From Nitrospirota bacterium (GTDB lineage: Bacteria > Nitrospirota > Nitrospiria > JACQBZ01): DNA of 50,301 bases. The stretch is taken from positions 1-50,301 of the forward strand of contig JACQBZ010000069.1 in NCBI GenBank assembly GCA_016194285.1. The letters run 5' to 3'. Positions 10,794 to 19,165 of this stretch are shown in pieces. How positions within the stretch are numbered: the stretch's first letter is position 1; each line of letters opens with the position of its first letter. Made by a program: the position numbers and the translations under genes. Below the pieces are notes generated by a model. It was not told the origin of the DNA and made no database searches. It saw nothing but the letters and a program-made list of their open reading frames with translations.

Positions 10794-11618
10794 ATGCGTC
10801 AGAAGTATATTGCGTTTCGCCGGTCCAGCGCCTGGGGTGTCTGTATTCCCGAACTTGAGCCTCACCTGGATTTTTTTGTTGGAGCGTTCGAGGACTGGTT
10901 GTCCGAACAGCCGATGAAGGTTTTTCTGGAGCAACCGAATTGGGTCGCCGCACTGCGACTGCCCTCGACGATCCGGATCTCGGAATCCTCTTCCGATCGG
11001 TCGGCAGGACTCCCGGTGGTCCTTAAACGATTCGGGTGGCGCTCCCCCCTTCACCGGATCGCTCGACCGTTGACCGGCTCCAAGGCCATCCGTTCCTTTC
11101 GAATCGCCATAACGCTCCGGGATGCCGGCGTAGCCACGCCGCGCCCGCTGATCGCTTGGGAGCGCCGCGGCCGAGGTACGATCAACCAAGGTTACTCTAT
11201 TACAGAGGAAATACCGGACGCCATCACGCTGCGGCAGTGGCTCAAATCCCCCAACGTTCTTGAATCGGAAGAAACCCCGCTGTTGACGGAACTGGCTCGT
11301 CTCGTTCGGGGGATGCACGATGCCGGTGTCCTTCACCGCGATCTCACAATCGGAAATTTTCTGGTCGCGGCGAAGCCGTTTGAAGGAAACCGCATCTTCC
11401 TGATTGATCTCAGCCGCGCCGTCCATCTTGGACACGTTCCGCTCCCGTTTCGTCTCATGGACCTGGCCCGGATGAAACTCCAGGAGTCCTGGCCGGATTT
11501 TTTCGAGGTCTATTGCGAAGGACAACCGGACTGGAAGTCTTGGCAGCCCGTGCTGAACGGGCTGATTCGTCTTCGCCGATGGAAAATGGATTTCTGGAAA
11601 ACGATTAAAGGACGATAA
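10794..11618 (+). CDS. Lipopolysaccharide kinase (WaaP/Kdo kinase-like)
   Basis: This 274-aa protein has a protein-kinase-like fold of the Kdo/WaaP family, which phosphorylates sugars of the LPS inner core. ATP-binding lysine is in VVLKRF (K78). The catalytic loop is HRDLTIGNF (181-189, with D183 and N188). The metal-binding aspartate is in FLIDLSRA (D205). No signal peptide is seen, so it should act at the cytoplasmic face of the inner membrane. It is 57 bp after the lipid kinase gene and likely cotranscribed. Whether it phosphorylates heptose or Kdo cannot be read from sequence. Confidence 0.78.
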   Translation: MRQKYIAFRRSSAWGVCIPELEPHLDFFVGAFEDWLSEQPMKVFLEQPNWVAALRLPSTIRISESSSDRSAGLPVVLKRFGWRSPLHRIARPLTGSKAIRSFRIAITLRDAGVATPRPLIAWERRGRGTINQGYSITEEIPDAITLRQWLKSPNVLESEETPLLTELARLVRGMHDAGVLHRDLTIGNFLVAAKPFEGNRIFLIDLSRAVHLGHVPLPFRLMDLARMKLQESWPDFFEVYCEGQPDWKSWQPVLNGLIRLRRWKMDFWKTIKGR

Positions 11619-11636
11619 ACGACATTCATTGATCCT

Positions 11637-11690
11637 GTAGGGGCGTGATGGATCACGCCCGGGTTCGGGCGCAATAAATTGCGCCCCTAC
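11637..11690. repeat. Bipartite palindromic GTAGGGGC repeat, copy 1
   Basis: The 54-bp element has inverted ends GTAGGGGC and GCCCCTAC. Each 24-bp half folds on itself (GGGCGTGAT-GGATCACGCCC and GGGCGCAAT-AAATTGCGCCC), with a 6-bp spacer. It lies between convergent genes (waaP-like on plus, methyltransferase on minus) and its right end contains the TAG stop of the methyltransferase. It may act as a bidirectional barrier to transcription, but has no T-run. Confidence 0.85.
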
Positions 11691-12319
11691 CGATCATGGA
11701 CGATCTTCTCAAGAACAACCAGGGTCTGGGCATGCAGGAATGGGATCGCCGGCCTCCGGGAACGGATCACCAGCGGCGCGCAAGCCACTTCGGCATTGAA
11801 TTCCGCATGGGTCATCATCCGGATCCGGCTTGAGAAACCTTTGAGCCGACGGAAGAGCCCGTGCAGCCAGTTGGAACGGTAATATGACAGAATGACCCAC
11901 CGTCGGGTAACGCGGGCCAGCTCCGTCAGGATCTCGCCCATCTGCTCACGGGCAAAGCCGTGATGAAACAGCCGCATGGTAAAGGTGGCCTCCACCGCGT
12001 TCGCCTTGAAAGGGAGATGACGGATGTCCATTACGACGTACAACCCCCGATGCCCCTCGCCGGCCACGCGTTCCTGGGATCGAGCGACCATCGCGGTCGA
12101 GACATCGGCACAGATGATCTCGACACCGTGCTTCGCAAAAAGGGTCGAGAAGCGTCCGTAGCCGCAGGGAGCGTCCAGCACACGGCCCTTGTTCAGTCCC
12201 AACGTCCGTATGATCTCGTCCACCATCCCCTGCTCTCGGCGGTCCACGAGCTTCTGATCCGGCGCCCCGTACCGCTCCTTCTCGTATTTTGAAACATCCT
12301 TGTCGTCGACCAATGCCAT
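11687..12319 (-). CDS. Class I SAM-dependent methyltransferase
   Basis: This 210-aa protein has motif I VLDAPCGYGRF (about residues 47-57), ICADVSTAMV as motif II, and MDIRHLPFKANAVEATF as the post-II region, typical of Methyltransf_11/25. It is the last gene of the 28-kb minus-strand LPS operon, 13 bp after a GT4 glycosyltransferase gene, so methylation of a core sugar or other envelope component is a reasonable inference. Its TAG stop (11687-11689) is contributed by the palindromic repeat, so its natural C-terminus may have been altered. Confidence 0.8.
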   Translation of the reverse strand: MALVDDKDVSKYEKERYGAPDQKLVDRREQGMVDEIIRTLGLNKGRVLDAPCGYGRFSTLFAKHGVEIICADVSTAMVARSQERVAGEGHRGLYVVMDIRHLPFKANAVEATFTMRLFHHGFAREQMGEILTELARVTRRWVILSYYRSNWLHGLFRRLKGFSSRIRMMTHAEFNAEVACAPLVIRSRRPAIPFLHAQTLVVLEKIVHDR

Positions 12320-12332
12320 GAAAATCTCCGGG

Positions 12333-13463
12333 TTAATTCCCGATCAGCAAGTGATAAAACGCCACGGTTCGTTCCAGCCGCACCGTTTCCGTAAATTCGG
12401 TCTCGATCCGCTTCCGGGCCGCCTCGCCCATCGACTGCATCCGCGAACGGTCGGACAGCAACGCCGCAAGACAGGCCGCGAGCTTTTCCGCATCCCCTTC
12501 CGCCACCAGATGCCCCGTCACCCCTTCCACAATCGTCTCCGGCAAGGCCCCCACTGGAAAACCGATCACGGGCCGTCCGACCGCCATCGCTTCCAGCGCC
12601 GCGCGGCAAGAACCGTCGTTTCCGGACGCCAGCAGGACCGCGACGTCCATGGCGGCATAGATCTGCGGCAGATCGCGGTCACGATAACCGGTGAAGATCA
12701 CGCAGCGTTCGAGGCTCTTCTCACGGACGATTTGTTCAAGAACCGGCTGATGCTCCCCTCGTCCCACCAGGAGCAGACGGATCGTCGGAAAAAGCTTCTG
12801 AAGGCGGGTCATCGCCTCGATCAGAATCTCATGCCGCCGGTGCGGTTGGAAGCGGGCCACCATCCCGATCACCGGTGTCGTCATCTTGATTCCAAATTCG
12901 GCGCGGCCCAGGCGGGCCTCCACATCGAAATGAAACCGCTTCGTGTCTACGGCGCCGTGAATGACCGAGACCCGCATCGGATCGATCCGATAATTCCGCG
13001 TCAGTTGCCCCCGATCCTTTTCGCACAGCGTCACGAACCCATCCGTCAGGGATTCGTACAGCCAGGACCGGAAGGGCCGGCGTTCGACCGTTCGTGGGTG
13101 ATGAATCGTGCGAACAACGCGAGTCACACCTCCGGCCCAGCCGGCCGCAAGGGCTCCGATCCAGTGATCGGCTGAAAGATGCAGATGAAGGATATCCGGC
13201 CGGTTCTGTCTTAAAATCCCTCTTAACCGCCGTATGTCTAATGCGATTAAAACGGGATGCTCTCTCGCCAGCCACAAGTCGCTTTCCGGCGTCACGCCCC
13301 GTTGAACCGCCTGATCGGCCAGCAGCCTTCGGGAATTGGGCGTGCAAAAAAGACGTACGTCATGCCCTTGATTCTTCAGATCGCGGCAGAGCGTGACCAC
13401 GCCCTCGGCCGGTCCGGTCCATTTGTGGCTGGCAAGAAGATGAATGATCTTAAGCTTCGACAT
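12333..13463 (-). CDS. GT4-family glycosyltransferase
   Basis: This 376-aa GT-B-fold transferase would add a sugar to the LPS core. The N-terminus has IIHLLASHKWTGPAEG and DILHLHLSADHW. The C-terminal donor domain has VIGMVARFQPHRRHEILIEA, LLVGRG and SGNDGSCRAALEAMAVGRPVI, where the family's usual E-x7-E region is modified (NDGSCRAALEAMA). The ATG at 13461-13463 is chosen by homology. The longer open frame upstream only reads through the preceding deacetylase gene. It overlaps that gene by 14 bp. Confidence 0.85.
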   Translation of the reverse strand: MSKLKIIHLLASHKWTGPAEGVVTLCRDLKNQGHDVRLFCTPNSRRLLADQAVQRGVTPESDLWLAREHPVLIALDIRRLRGILRQNRPDILHLHLSADHWIGALAAGWAGGVTRVVRTIHHPRTVERRPFRSWLYESLTDGFVTLCEKDRGQLTRNYRIDPMRVSVIHGAVDTKRFHFDVEARLGRAEFGIKMTTPVIGMVARFQPHRRHEILIEAMTRLQKLFPTIRLLLVGRGEHQPVLEQIVREKSLERCVIFTGYRDRDLPQIYAAMDVAVLLASGNDGSCRAALEAMAVGRPVIGFPVGALPETIVEGVTGHLVAEGDAEKLAACLAALLSDRSRMQSMGEAARKRIETEFTETVRLERTVAFYHLLIGN

Positions 13464-14190
13464 CCCGAAATGGACCTCGTTTCGCGCGCCGGAACCGCCA
13501 CAGGAACCGCAAGGCATAAACCTCCCCATGGATGTTTTCCCGACGGATGGCGTATAAACCCTGCTCCGGGTAATGGGTCGTGAAGCCGATTTCGTATCCC
13601 ACCTTCCGCACCATCCCGGCATGTTCGGGAGCGTATGCGCCGTAGGGATAGGCAAACGTCCGGATCGGCATTGACAGCGCCTCCTCCAACTGACGTTTGG
13701 ACTCCCGGATCTCGCGCTCCGCCTCCCCCGGCGGCAAACCGGTCAGGCGCGCATGCGTCATGGAATGGGCGCCGATGGACCAGCCCGCCTCCGCCAGTTC
13801 GCGGATTTCCCGAATCGTCAGCAATTCATCATCCGGATGATCCGGGTTGCGATCCCATACGGCCCGGCCGCCCAGCTGTCCGGAGACGATGAACACCGTC
13901 GCGGTCAATCCCAACGAACGCATCAACGGAAACACCTCACGGTAACAACTCCGGGATCCGTCATCAAACGTGATCAGGATGGAATCGGGATCGGCCTCTT
14001 TCTCTCCACGGTAATGCGCCGCCAGCGCCTCGGGCGTGATGCACCGCCAGCCCCGCCGGGAAAGATAATTCATCTGCCAGACGAACCGATCCGGCGCGAC
14101 CCAGGTTCGCGGATTGCGGACCCCGGTCGGCGCCACGCCGATCTTGTGATACAAGAGAACCGGTATGCGGCGGATGGCGCGGGGATTCAT
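13450..14190 (-). CDS. Polysaccharide deacetylase (NodB homology, CE4)
   Basis: The predicted 246-aa CE4 enzyme removes acetyl groups from N-acetyl sugars. NodB motif 1 is TFDDG (74-78). Motif 2 is HSMTH (142-146), giving the metal-binding D-H-H triad. AYPYGAY follows as motif 3. The start at 14188-14190 makes an ATGA overlap with the upstream glycosyltransferase gene. Further upstream the frame is only the shadow of that gene. No clear signal peptide is seen, suggesting a cytoplasmic or membrane-linked substrate, as with other deacetylases in core-sugar operons. Confidence 0.87.
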   Translation of the reverse strand: MNPRAIRRIPVLLYHKIGVAPTGVRNPRTWVAPDRFVWQMNYLSRRGWRCITPEALAAHYRGEKEADPDSILITFDDGSRSCYREVFPLMRSLGLTATVFIVSGQLGGRAVWDRNPDHPDDELLTIREIRELAEAGWSIGAHSMTHARLTGLPPGEAEREIRESKRQLEEALSMPIRTFAYPYGAYAPEHAGMVRKVGYEIGFTTHYPEQGLYAIRRENIHGEVYALRFLWRFRRAKRGPFRDVEA

Positions 14191-15299
14191 GTCGTCCTCT
14201 TGGCCGGGATCAATTCCGTGTAGACCTGCAACGTCCGCTCGGCCACGGAATCCCAACTGTACCGTTCCGCCGTGGTCCGGGCTTCGCGACCGATCCGCGC
14301 GCGCAAATCCGCGTCCTCCAAGGCGGTCAGGGCTGCGGCCATTCCGTCCAGATCCTCGGTATGCTTCAGGATGAGGCCGTCCTGACCGTGCGTGATCAGC
14401 TCGCTCACCCCGCATTGGGCCGTGACGATGACGGGCAGCCCGGAGGCCATCGCCTCCAGCGGCACGTTGCCGAACGTGTCATAGTAAGATGGGAAAATCA
14501 AGGCATCCATTCCGCTGTGCAGTTCCTCGATCCGCTCTATGAAGGGCAAAAAAATCAGCCGGTCTTCAATCCCCTGCTCTCGCGCGCGGATTCGGAACAA
14601 ACCCTTTCGATCCCCCCCGGCCACAACGAGCTTCATGCGGCTCAAGGGGCGTCGTTTCATCATCAAAAAGACGTTCAACAGGCCGCGGTTGATGAAATTG
14701 CCCGATGCGACGAACAGCACCGCAAAATCCTTATCCGAAAGACCGAGGTCGGTTCGAACCCGGTTGCGATGAGCGGGCCGGAGGCTCGGATGGAAGCGGA
14801 CGGCGTCGACCCCGTTGGGGATGGTCACGATTTTCCCGGATGCGATCCCATAGTAACGCTGAAGGTCCTGCTTGACCATCTCGGACAAGGTAATGATCCG
14901 CTTCAGCCTCGGATTCGTCAACTGTCGCGATTCCATCCAAAGATGGGGGTCCCACAGGGAAAGGGACAGGCCCCGAGCCAACTGGTTGGCCTTGCGGCAG
15001 ATGCGAACCGTTACGACATCCTGTTCGACGGTATTCCCATGTCCGTGGACAATATCAAAGGGCTCGGCATGAATCCTGCGGCGGCATCCGCGGTCAAAGG
15101 TGAACGCCCGGGCCCACGACCCCATGGGCAGCATCGAAACATGCCGGAGAACCGGCATCCGCGGATACGCGTCCGGCCTTCGGTTGCAAAAAATATGAAC
15201 CTCATGACTGCGGGCCGTCAGTCGGATGGCCACCTCATGGATCGAACGGCTTGATCCGTTTCGGAAGTTAAAATGTTTGGTGAGCATCGCGATCTTCAT
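14187..15299 (-). CDS. GT4-family glycosyltransferase (WaaG-like)
   Basis: This 370-aa retaining GT-B enzyme starts MKIAMLTKHFNFRNGSSRSIHE, with the acceptor-side region resembling WaaG/RfaG. DIVHGHGNT and IVTIPNGVDAVRF precede the donor domain. That domain has PSYYDTFGNVPLEAMASGLPVI, the E-x7-E nucleotide-sugar motif. Length fits the family. It abuts the FkbM gene upstream with no gap and overlaps the deacetylase by 4 bp, so it should be cotranslated with both. The sugar donor is unknown. Confidence 0.85.
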   Translation of the reverse strand: MKIAMLTKHFNFRNGSSRSIHEVAIRLTARSHEVHIFCNRRPDAYPRMPVLRHVSMLPMGSWARAFTFDRGCRRRIHAEPFDIVHGHGNTVEQDVVTVRICRKANQLARGLSLSLWDPHLWMESRQLTNPRLKRIITLSEMVKQDLQRYYGIASGKIVTIPNGVDAVRFHPSLRPAHRNRVRTDLGLSDKDFAVLFVASGNFINRGLLNVFLMMKRRPLSRMKLVVAGGDRKGLFRIRAREQGIEDRLIFLPFIERIEELHSGMDALIFPSYYDTFGNVPLEAMASGLPVIVTAQCGVSELITHGQDGLILKHTEDLDGMAAALTALEDADLRARIGREARTTAERYSWDSVAERTLQVYTELIPAKRTT

Positions 15300-16151
15300 T
15301 CAGGCCCCGACCGGCCGCGTATTCACGAAATAGGCATGGCCCCGGTATTCCAGAACTTCCTTGAATCCCCGATCCGATAGAAATTTTCTGACGCGATCGA
15401 GAATCTCCGGGCCGTGATATTCCATCACGATCCTTCGGGTCATGCCGAGCGCCCGCTCCCCTCCCGCCAGCACGGCTTCCTCATGACCCTCCACGTCGAT
15501 CTTCATCAAATCAATCCGTGTGACGGAATGCTTCTCGACCATGCCGTCCAGCGTGACCATCTCCACCTCGACCCGCGACTCCCCCTTCTTGGCAGCCGAC
15601 TCCTCCACCCGCCCCAGGCCCGTTCGCTCAGCCCGCTGCAACCATACCCGGCCCTGTTTTGAACCGACCGCGTAAGGCAACAGATGAATATCGACATTCC
15701 CCACGCGATTGGCCTCGACATTTCTCATTAACTTCGAATAGGCATCGGGGTTCGGTTCAAAGGCATAGATTGTCCCGCCGGCCAGCGACCCCGCAACCTG
15801 AAGGGTGTAAAACCCGATATTCGCCCCGACGTCAAAAACCACCGCGGTTCCGGTCGGACGAAACTCCGGAAGCCGTTGATAGACCCGGCTCACAAAGATT
15901 TCCCGGTAGGTGATCAATTCCGCGAGGTTCGGATCAAAATGAATTTCAAGGCCCTTGAGCCGGATCGTCCAGTCGGACGCCGTAGGGATCTGAAGCCCGA
16001 TCTTCCGCAGGAGATGGATCATGGAATAGTGGATCAACTTTCCCTTGTTTCGAAATCCGTCCGCATGCGCGAAATACAGAATCGCATTTCGAAGCCATCT
16101 CCGGGGTCGGAGCAGACGACGGACCCATTTCACGGCCTGATTGGAACTCAT
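15300..16151 (-). CDS. FkbM family methyltransferase
   Basis: This 283-aa SAM-dependent O-methyltransferase has VVFDVGANIGFYTLQVAG (motif I, around residue 108) and IYAFEPNPDAY (motif II). It also has DLMKIDVEGHEEAVLAGG, the hallmark of Methyltransf_21/FkbM. The N-terminal 80 residues are basic and amphipathic and may bind membrane. FkbM-like enzymes often methylate sugar hydroxyls in surface polysaccharides. Its ATG overlaps the GNAT-like gene by 4 bp. Confidence 0.88.
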   Translation of the reverse strand: MSSNQAVKWVRRLLRPRRWLRNAILYFAHADGFRNKGKLIHYSMIHLLRKIGLQIPTASDWTIRLKGLEIHFDPNLAELITYREIFVSRVYQRLPEFRPTGTAVVFDVGANIGFYTLQVAGSLAGGTIYAFEPNPDAYSKLMRNVEANRVGNVDIHLLPYAVGSKQGRVWLQRAERTGLGRVEESAAKKGESRVEVEMVTLDGMVEKHSVTRIDLMKIDVEGHEEAVLAGGERALGMTRRIVMEYHGPEILDRVRKFLSDRGFKEVLEYRGHAYFVNTRPVGA

Positions 16152-17293
16152 GCTCCCCGCTCATCCCGGCCCGAATCGGCCTTTTCCGATCGAACGCGGC
16201 CTACGCCCCGACCGGCCGCCCATCGGCCGATATTCTTCTGAAGGCGTGAGGTCAGGCCGTGACCGAGGAACTTAAGATAGCCGGTCATCGACCGCGTGAT
16301 CACGACACGATAGAAGCTCCGCTCTTCCACTTTCCATTTCATCTTGTACGCGGCCCGTCCCCGCATGAAATCGAATTGACGAAGCCCCCGGCCGATTCCA
16401 TCCTCGATGCATTTGGCCATCAGCACCATGCCGACGCTGTATTTGGCCCAGGCCGGGTCGAAGCCGGAATGGTAGTAGAAAAGCGTTCCGCCGTATTCAA
16501 ATGAAAGCAGACCGGCAATCATCCGGCCGTCCTTCTCCAGCGCTCCGAGACTCAACCATCCCTTCGCGGCGAACCGTTGCGCGATGCTTTTATGGAAGCC
16601 CCGCGAGACCTCCTCGTCCGCGGCGAGAACCCGTCCGCGCATCGTCAGCCGATGAACCATCAGATCAAAGAAATCGTCCATCTTTCGATCCAGGTCGTCA
16701 CCCGGTTGATCGTACCGGCGGAACACGACGCCGTGCTGCTTCTCCAACGTACGGCTCCTTCGACCGATATTATACCGTTCATTGCTCCCCAGACCGGCCA
16801 GATAATCCTCCCAACGGGGCGGCAGCTCCGCGATGTAACAATGCCCTCTCTCTTTCACCTGCAGATACGATCCGGTCGACCTCCCCCGATCTCGAAGGGT
16901 CGCCAACCGGTTCGGCGGCACCTGCTCCAGTAAAATCAGATCGGAGTCGCTCGATGTCAGAACCGCAAGAATCAGATCGCCGTACCCCTTTTCGGCGGCA
17001 TCGGATCCGATGAGAAAATCCAGATAATCGGACTGTCCCGCCCCGATCTGTCGCAGCGTCGACAACCCCCACGGTCCATCGCACCGGTAGAGCGGGGCGA
17101 GTCCCGACAGCCGCCCGCCCCGATGGAAAGCAACGACGTGGAGTCGGCCGGAACCGAAAAAGTCCCACCAACCGGACGCCCATTCCCAGCTCATGAACGG
17201 CGTGGGATGATCCGCCGCGCGGTGCAGATCGTTCCACCCGGTGGCCAGATCCCTGAACGGCTTATCCTCGTCGATCAACCCGAACTCGTCCAA
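16148..17293 (-). CDS. GNAT/FemAB-like acyltransferase (BioF2/CelD family)
   Basis: This 381-aa protein matches the acetyltransferase family of polysaccharide clusters (PF13480-like). It has PFMSWEWASGWWDFFG near the N-terminus, then SNERYNIGRRSRTLEKQ, FYYHSGFDPAWAKYSVGMVLMAKCIEDG and FDFMRGRAAYKMKW. Members transfer acyl or aminoacyl groups to glycans or peptidoglycan precursors. The start is TTG (17291-17293) behind GGGAGGGAAGGG. It lies between asnB and FkbM, suggesting one glycan-decorating module. Confidence 0.8.
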   Translation of the reverse strand: MDEFGLIDEDKPFRDLATGWNDLHRAADHPTPFMSWEWASGWWDFFGSGRLHVVAFHRGGRLSGLAPLYRCDGPWGLSTLRQIGAGQSDYLDFLIGSDAAEKGYGDLILAVLTSSDSDLILLEQVPPNRLATLRDRGRSTGSYLQVKERGHCYIAELPPRWEDYLAGLGSNERYNIGRRSRTLEKQHGVVFRRYDQPGDDLDRKMDDFFDLMVHRLTMRGRVLAADEEVSRGFHKSIAQRFAAKGWLSLGALEKDGRMIAGLLSFEYGGTLFYYHSGFDPAWAKYSVGMVLMAKCIEDGIGRGLRQFDFMRGRAAYKMKWKVEERSFYRVVITRSMTGYLKFLGHGLTSRLQKNIGRWAAGRGVGRVRSEKADSGRDERGA

Positions 17294-17338
17294 TCCCTTC
17301 CCTCCCCGGACCTTCCGGGCGCGCCGGAACCGCCGGCT

Positions 17339-19153
17339 TTACAGATACGTTTCGGCCCAGATTTGAAAACAGAGAATGTACCACAACTTGTCATGGCGGA
17401 TCCGTCCGGCCTTCCATTGACCTAAAAGCCGTCGGACGAGTCCGAGATCGATCAGATCCGTTCGCCTCAGCCGGTCCTCGGACAGATAATGATCGAACAA
17501 TGCCTCGAGCTTTCCGCGGTATTCCGGATCATCCAGCGGAATGCTGAAACCGTGTTTGGGCCGTCGCAGAAGCGGCTCGGGGATATAGCGGTACAGAATC
17601 TTCTTTAAGAGATATTTCGACACACCGTTCCGAAACTTGTATTCGATCGGCATCTGGGTCACGTACTCGACCAATCGATGATCCAGAAACGGCTCCCGGC
17701 CCTCCAGCGCGACGCCCATCGTGGCCCGGTCCACTTTGACCAAAATGTCGTCCGGCAGATAGCTGATAAAATCAAAATACATCAGCCCGCTCGGGATATC
17801 CCAGCCGTCGCGAAAATCAACCTCCCGAAAGAGGGCGAGCGCTCTGCGCAGACGGGAAGGATAGAATGCCGTGACCCGCTCGGCTTGAAATTTTTTCTCA
17901 AGAGGGTCCAAAACGATCCGTTTCAAGCGGCTGCCGGACATCCAGCGGATCAGCGGATGCGTCCAGGTGGGAAAGGCACGGCGATAGAAGCCATACCCGT
18001 GAAAGAGTTCGTCGCCGCCGTCGGCCGACAAGGCCACCTTCACATGGCGTCGGGCCACGCTGGAAACCAGATAGGTCGGGAGGGCCGAGCTGTCCCCGAA
18101 GGGCTCGTCATAGAGAAGCGGGATCTTCTCCAGAATTTCGGCCACTTCCTTCGGTTCGAAATAATGCTCAACATGCTCGGTTCCGAGATGATCCGCGATT
18201 TTCCCGGCCCACGGCGCCTCGTCATAGCTCTTCTTTCCGTAGAAGCCGATCGTAAAGGTTTTGAGCCGCTGTCCCGAGCGGGTCTGAAGCAGGGCCGCCA
18301 CGGCCGAGCTGTCGATCCCGCCGCTCAAGAAAATGCCGACCGGGACATCGGAAACCAGGCGGAGCTTGAAGGAATCGATCAGTTGCTGCTCCAACTCCTC
18401 CTCGATCTCCTTCTCCGTTTTTTGATTCCATTCGCGCCGCCCCTCCTCGGAAAACCCCCGGACATAGCATTCCTTGACGTTCCAATAGGCCGTGTCCCGA
18501 ATCGCGCCGGTCCGATCCGCCGTCAACAGATGACCCGGCTTGACCTTCCGGACATGTTGAAAGATCGCGTGCGGCGCCGGGACATAGCCGTACTGAAAAT
18601 AGAGTTGGGCCGCGTGACGGTCCAGCGACTTTGAGAAACCGGGATGCTTGTGAAACGCCTTCAGCTCGGACGCGAAGATCAGAAGGCCGTCCTTATAATA
18701 CCAGTACAGCGGTTTGACTCCGACCCGATCCCGGCAGAGAAGCAACGATTCCGTTCGCCCGTCCCAAAGCGCAAAGGCCCACATGCCACGGAACCGATGA
18801 AGACAATCCGTTCCCCAGCGGTCATAGGCTTTGAGAATCACTTCGGTGTCCGAGCCGGAATCGAAGGCGTATCCCTCCCGCTCAAGGTCCGCCCGAATCT
18901 CGGAATAATTGTACACCTCGCCGTTGTACACGATCACCGTCTCATGAAAGCGCATGGGCTGATGGCCCGAGGCCGAAAGATCGATGATGGACAGACGACG
19001 GTGTCCGAACGCCAGCCCTCTCGCCGGCTCGATCCAGTCACCGGCATCATCGGGGCCGCCGTAAGTCAACGTGTCCCTCATGCGGACGACGGTCTCGGTC
19101 ATTTCGTATTGACCTTTATAATGATAATCCAAAAATCCGGCGATTCGGCACAT
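17339..19153 (-). CDS. asnB: Asparagine synthetase (glutamine-hydrolysing), polysaccharide-cluster type
   Basis: This 604-aa two-domain amidotransferase has nucleophile Cys2 (MCRIAGF) starting the class II glutaminase domain (1 to about 200), with RLSIIDLS and NGEVYNYSE. The synthetase domain follows, with the pyrophosphate loop SGGIDSS at 277-283 and ALSADGGDELFHGYG. In glycan operons such homologues are thought to amidate sugar carboxylates or related groups rather than make free asparagine. Here it lies among GT4, GNAT and FkbM genes, which supports that reading. 12 bp separates it from the downstream edge of the preceding GT4 gene. Confidence 0.9.
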   Translation of the reverse strand: MCRIAGFLDYHYKGQYEMTETVVRMRDTLTYGGPDDAGDWIEPARGLAFGHRRLSIIDLSASGHQPMRFHETVIVYNGEVYNYSEIRADLEREGYAFDSGSDTEVILKAYDRWGTDCLHRFRGMWAFALWDGRTESLLLCRDRVGVKPLYWYYKDGLLIFASELKAFHKHPGFSKSLDRHAAQLYFQYGYVPAPHAIFQHVRKVKPGHLLTADRTGAIRDTAYWNVKECYVRGFSEEGRREWNQKTEKEIEEELEQQLIDSFKLRLVSDVPVGIFLSGGIDSSAVAALLQTRSGQRLKTFTIGFYGKKSYDEAPWAGKIADHLGTEHVEHYFEPKEVAEILEKIPLLYDEPFGDSSALPTYLVSSVARRHVKVALSADGGDELFHGYGFYRRAFPTWTHPLIRWMSGSRLKRIVLDPLEKKFQAERVTAFYPSRLRRALALFREVDFRDGWDIPSGLMYFDFISYLPDDILVKVDRATMGVALEGREPFLDHRLVEYVTQMPIEYKFRNGVSKYLLKKILYRYIPEPLLRRPKHGFSIPLDDPEYRGKLEALFDHYLSEDRLRRTDLIDLGLVRRLLGQWKAGRIRHDKLWYILCFQIWAETYL

Positions 19154-19165
19154 CGAGATTTCCTT

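Noticed and set aside
12300-13175. 291-codon open frame on the plus strand
   Set aside because: It is antisense to the GT4 gene, and its composition is that of a shadow.
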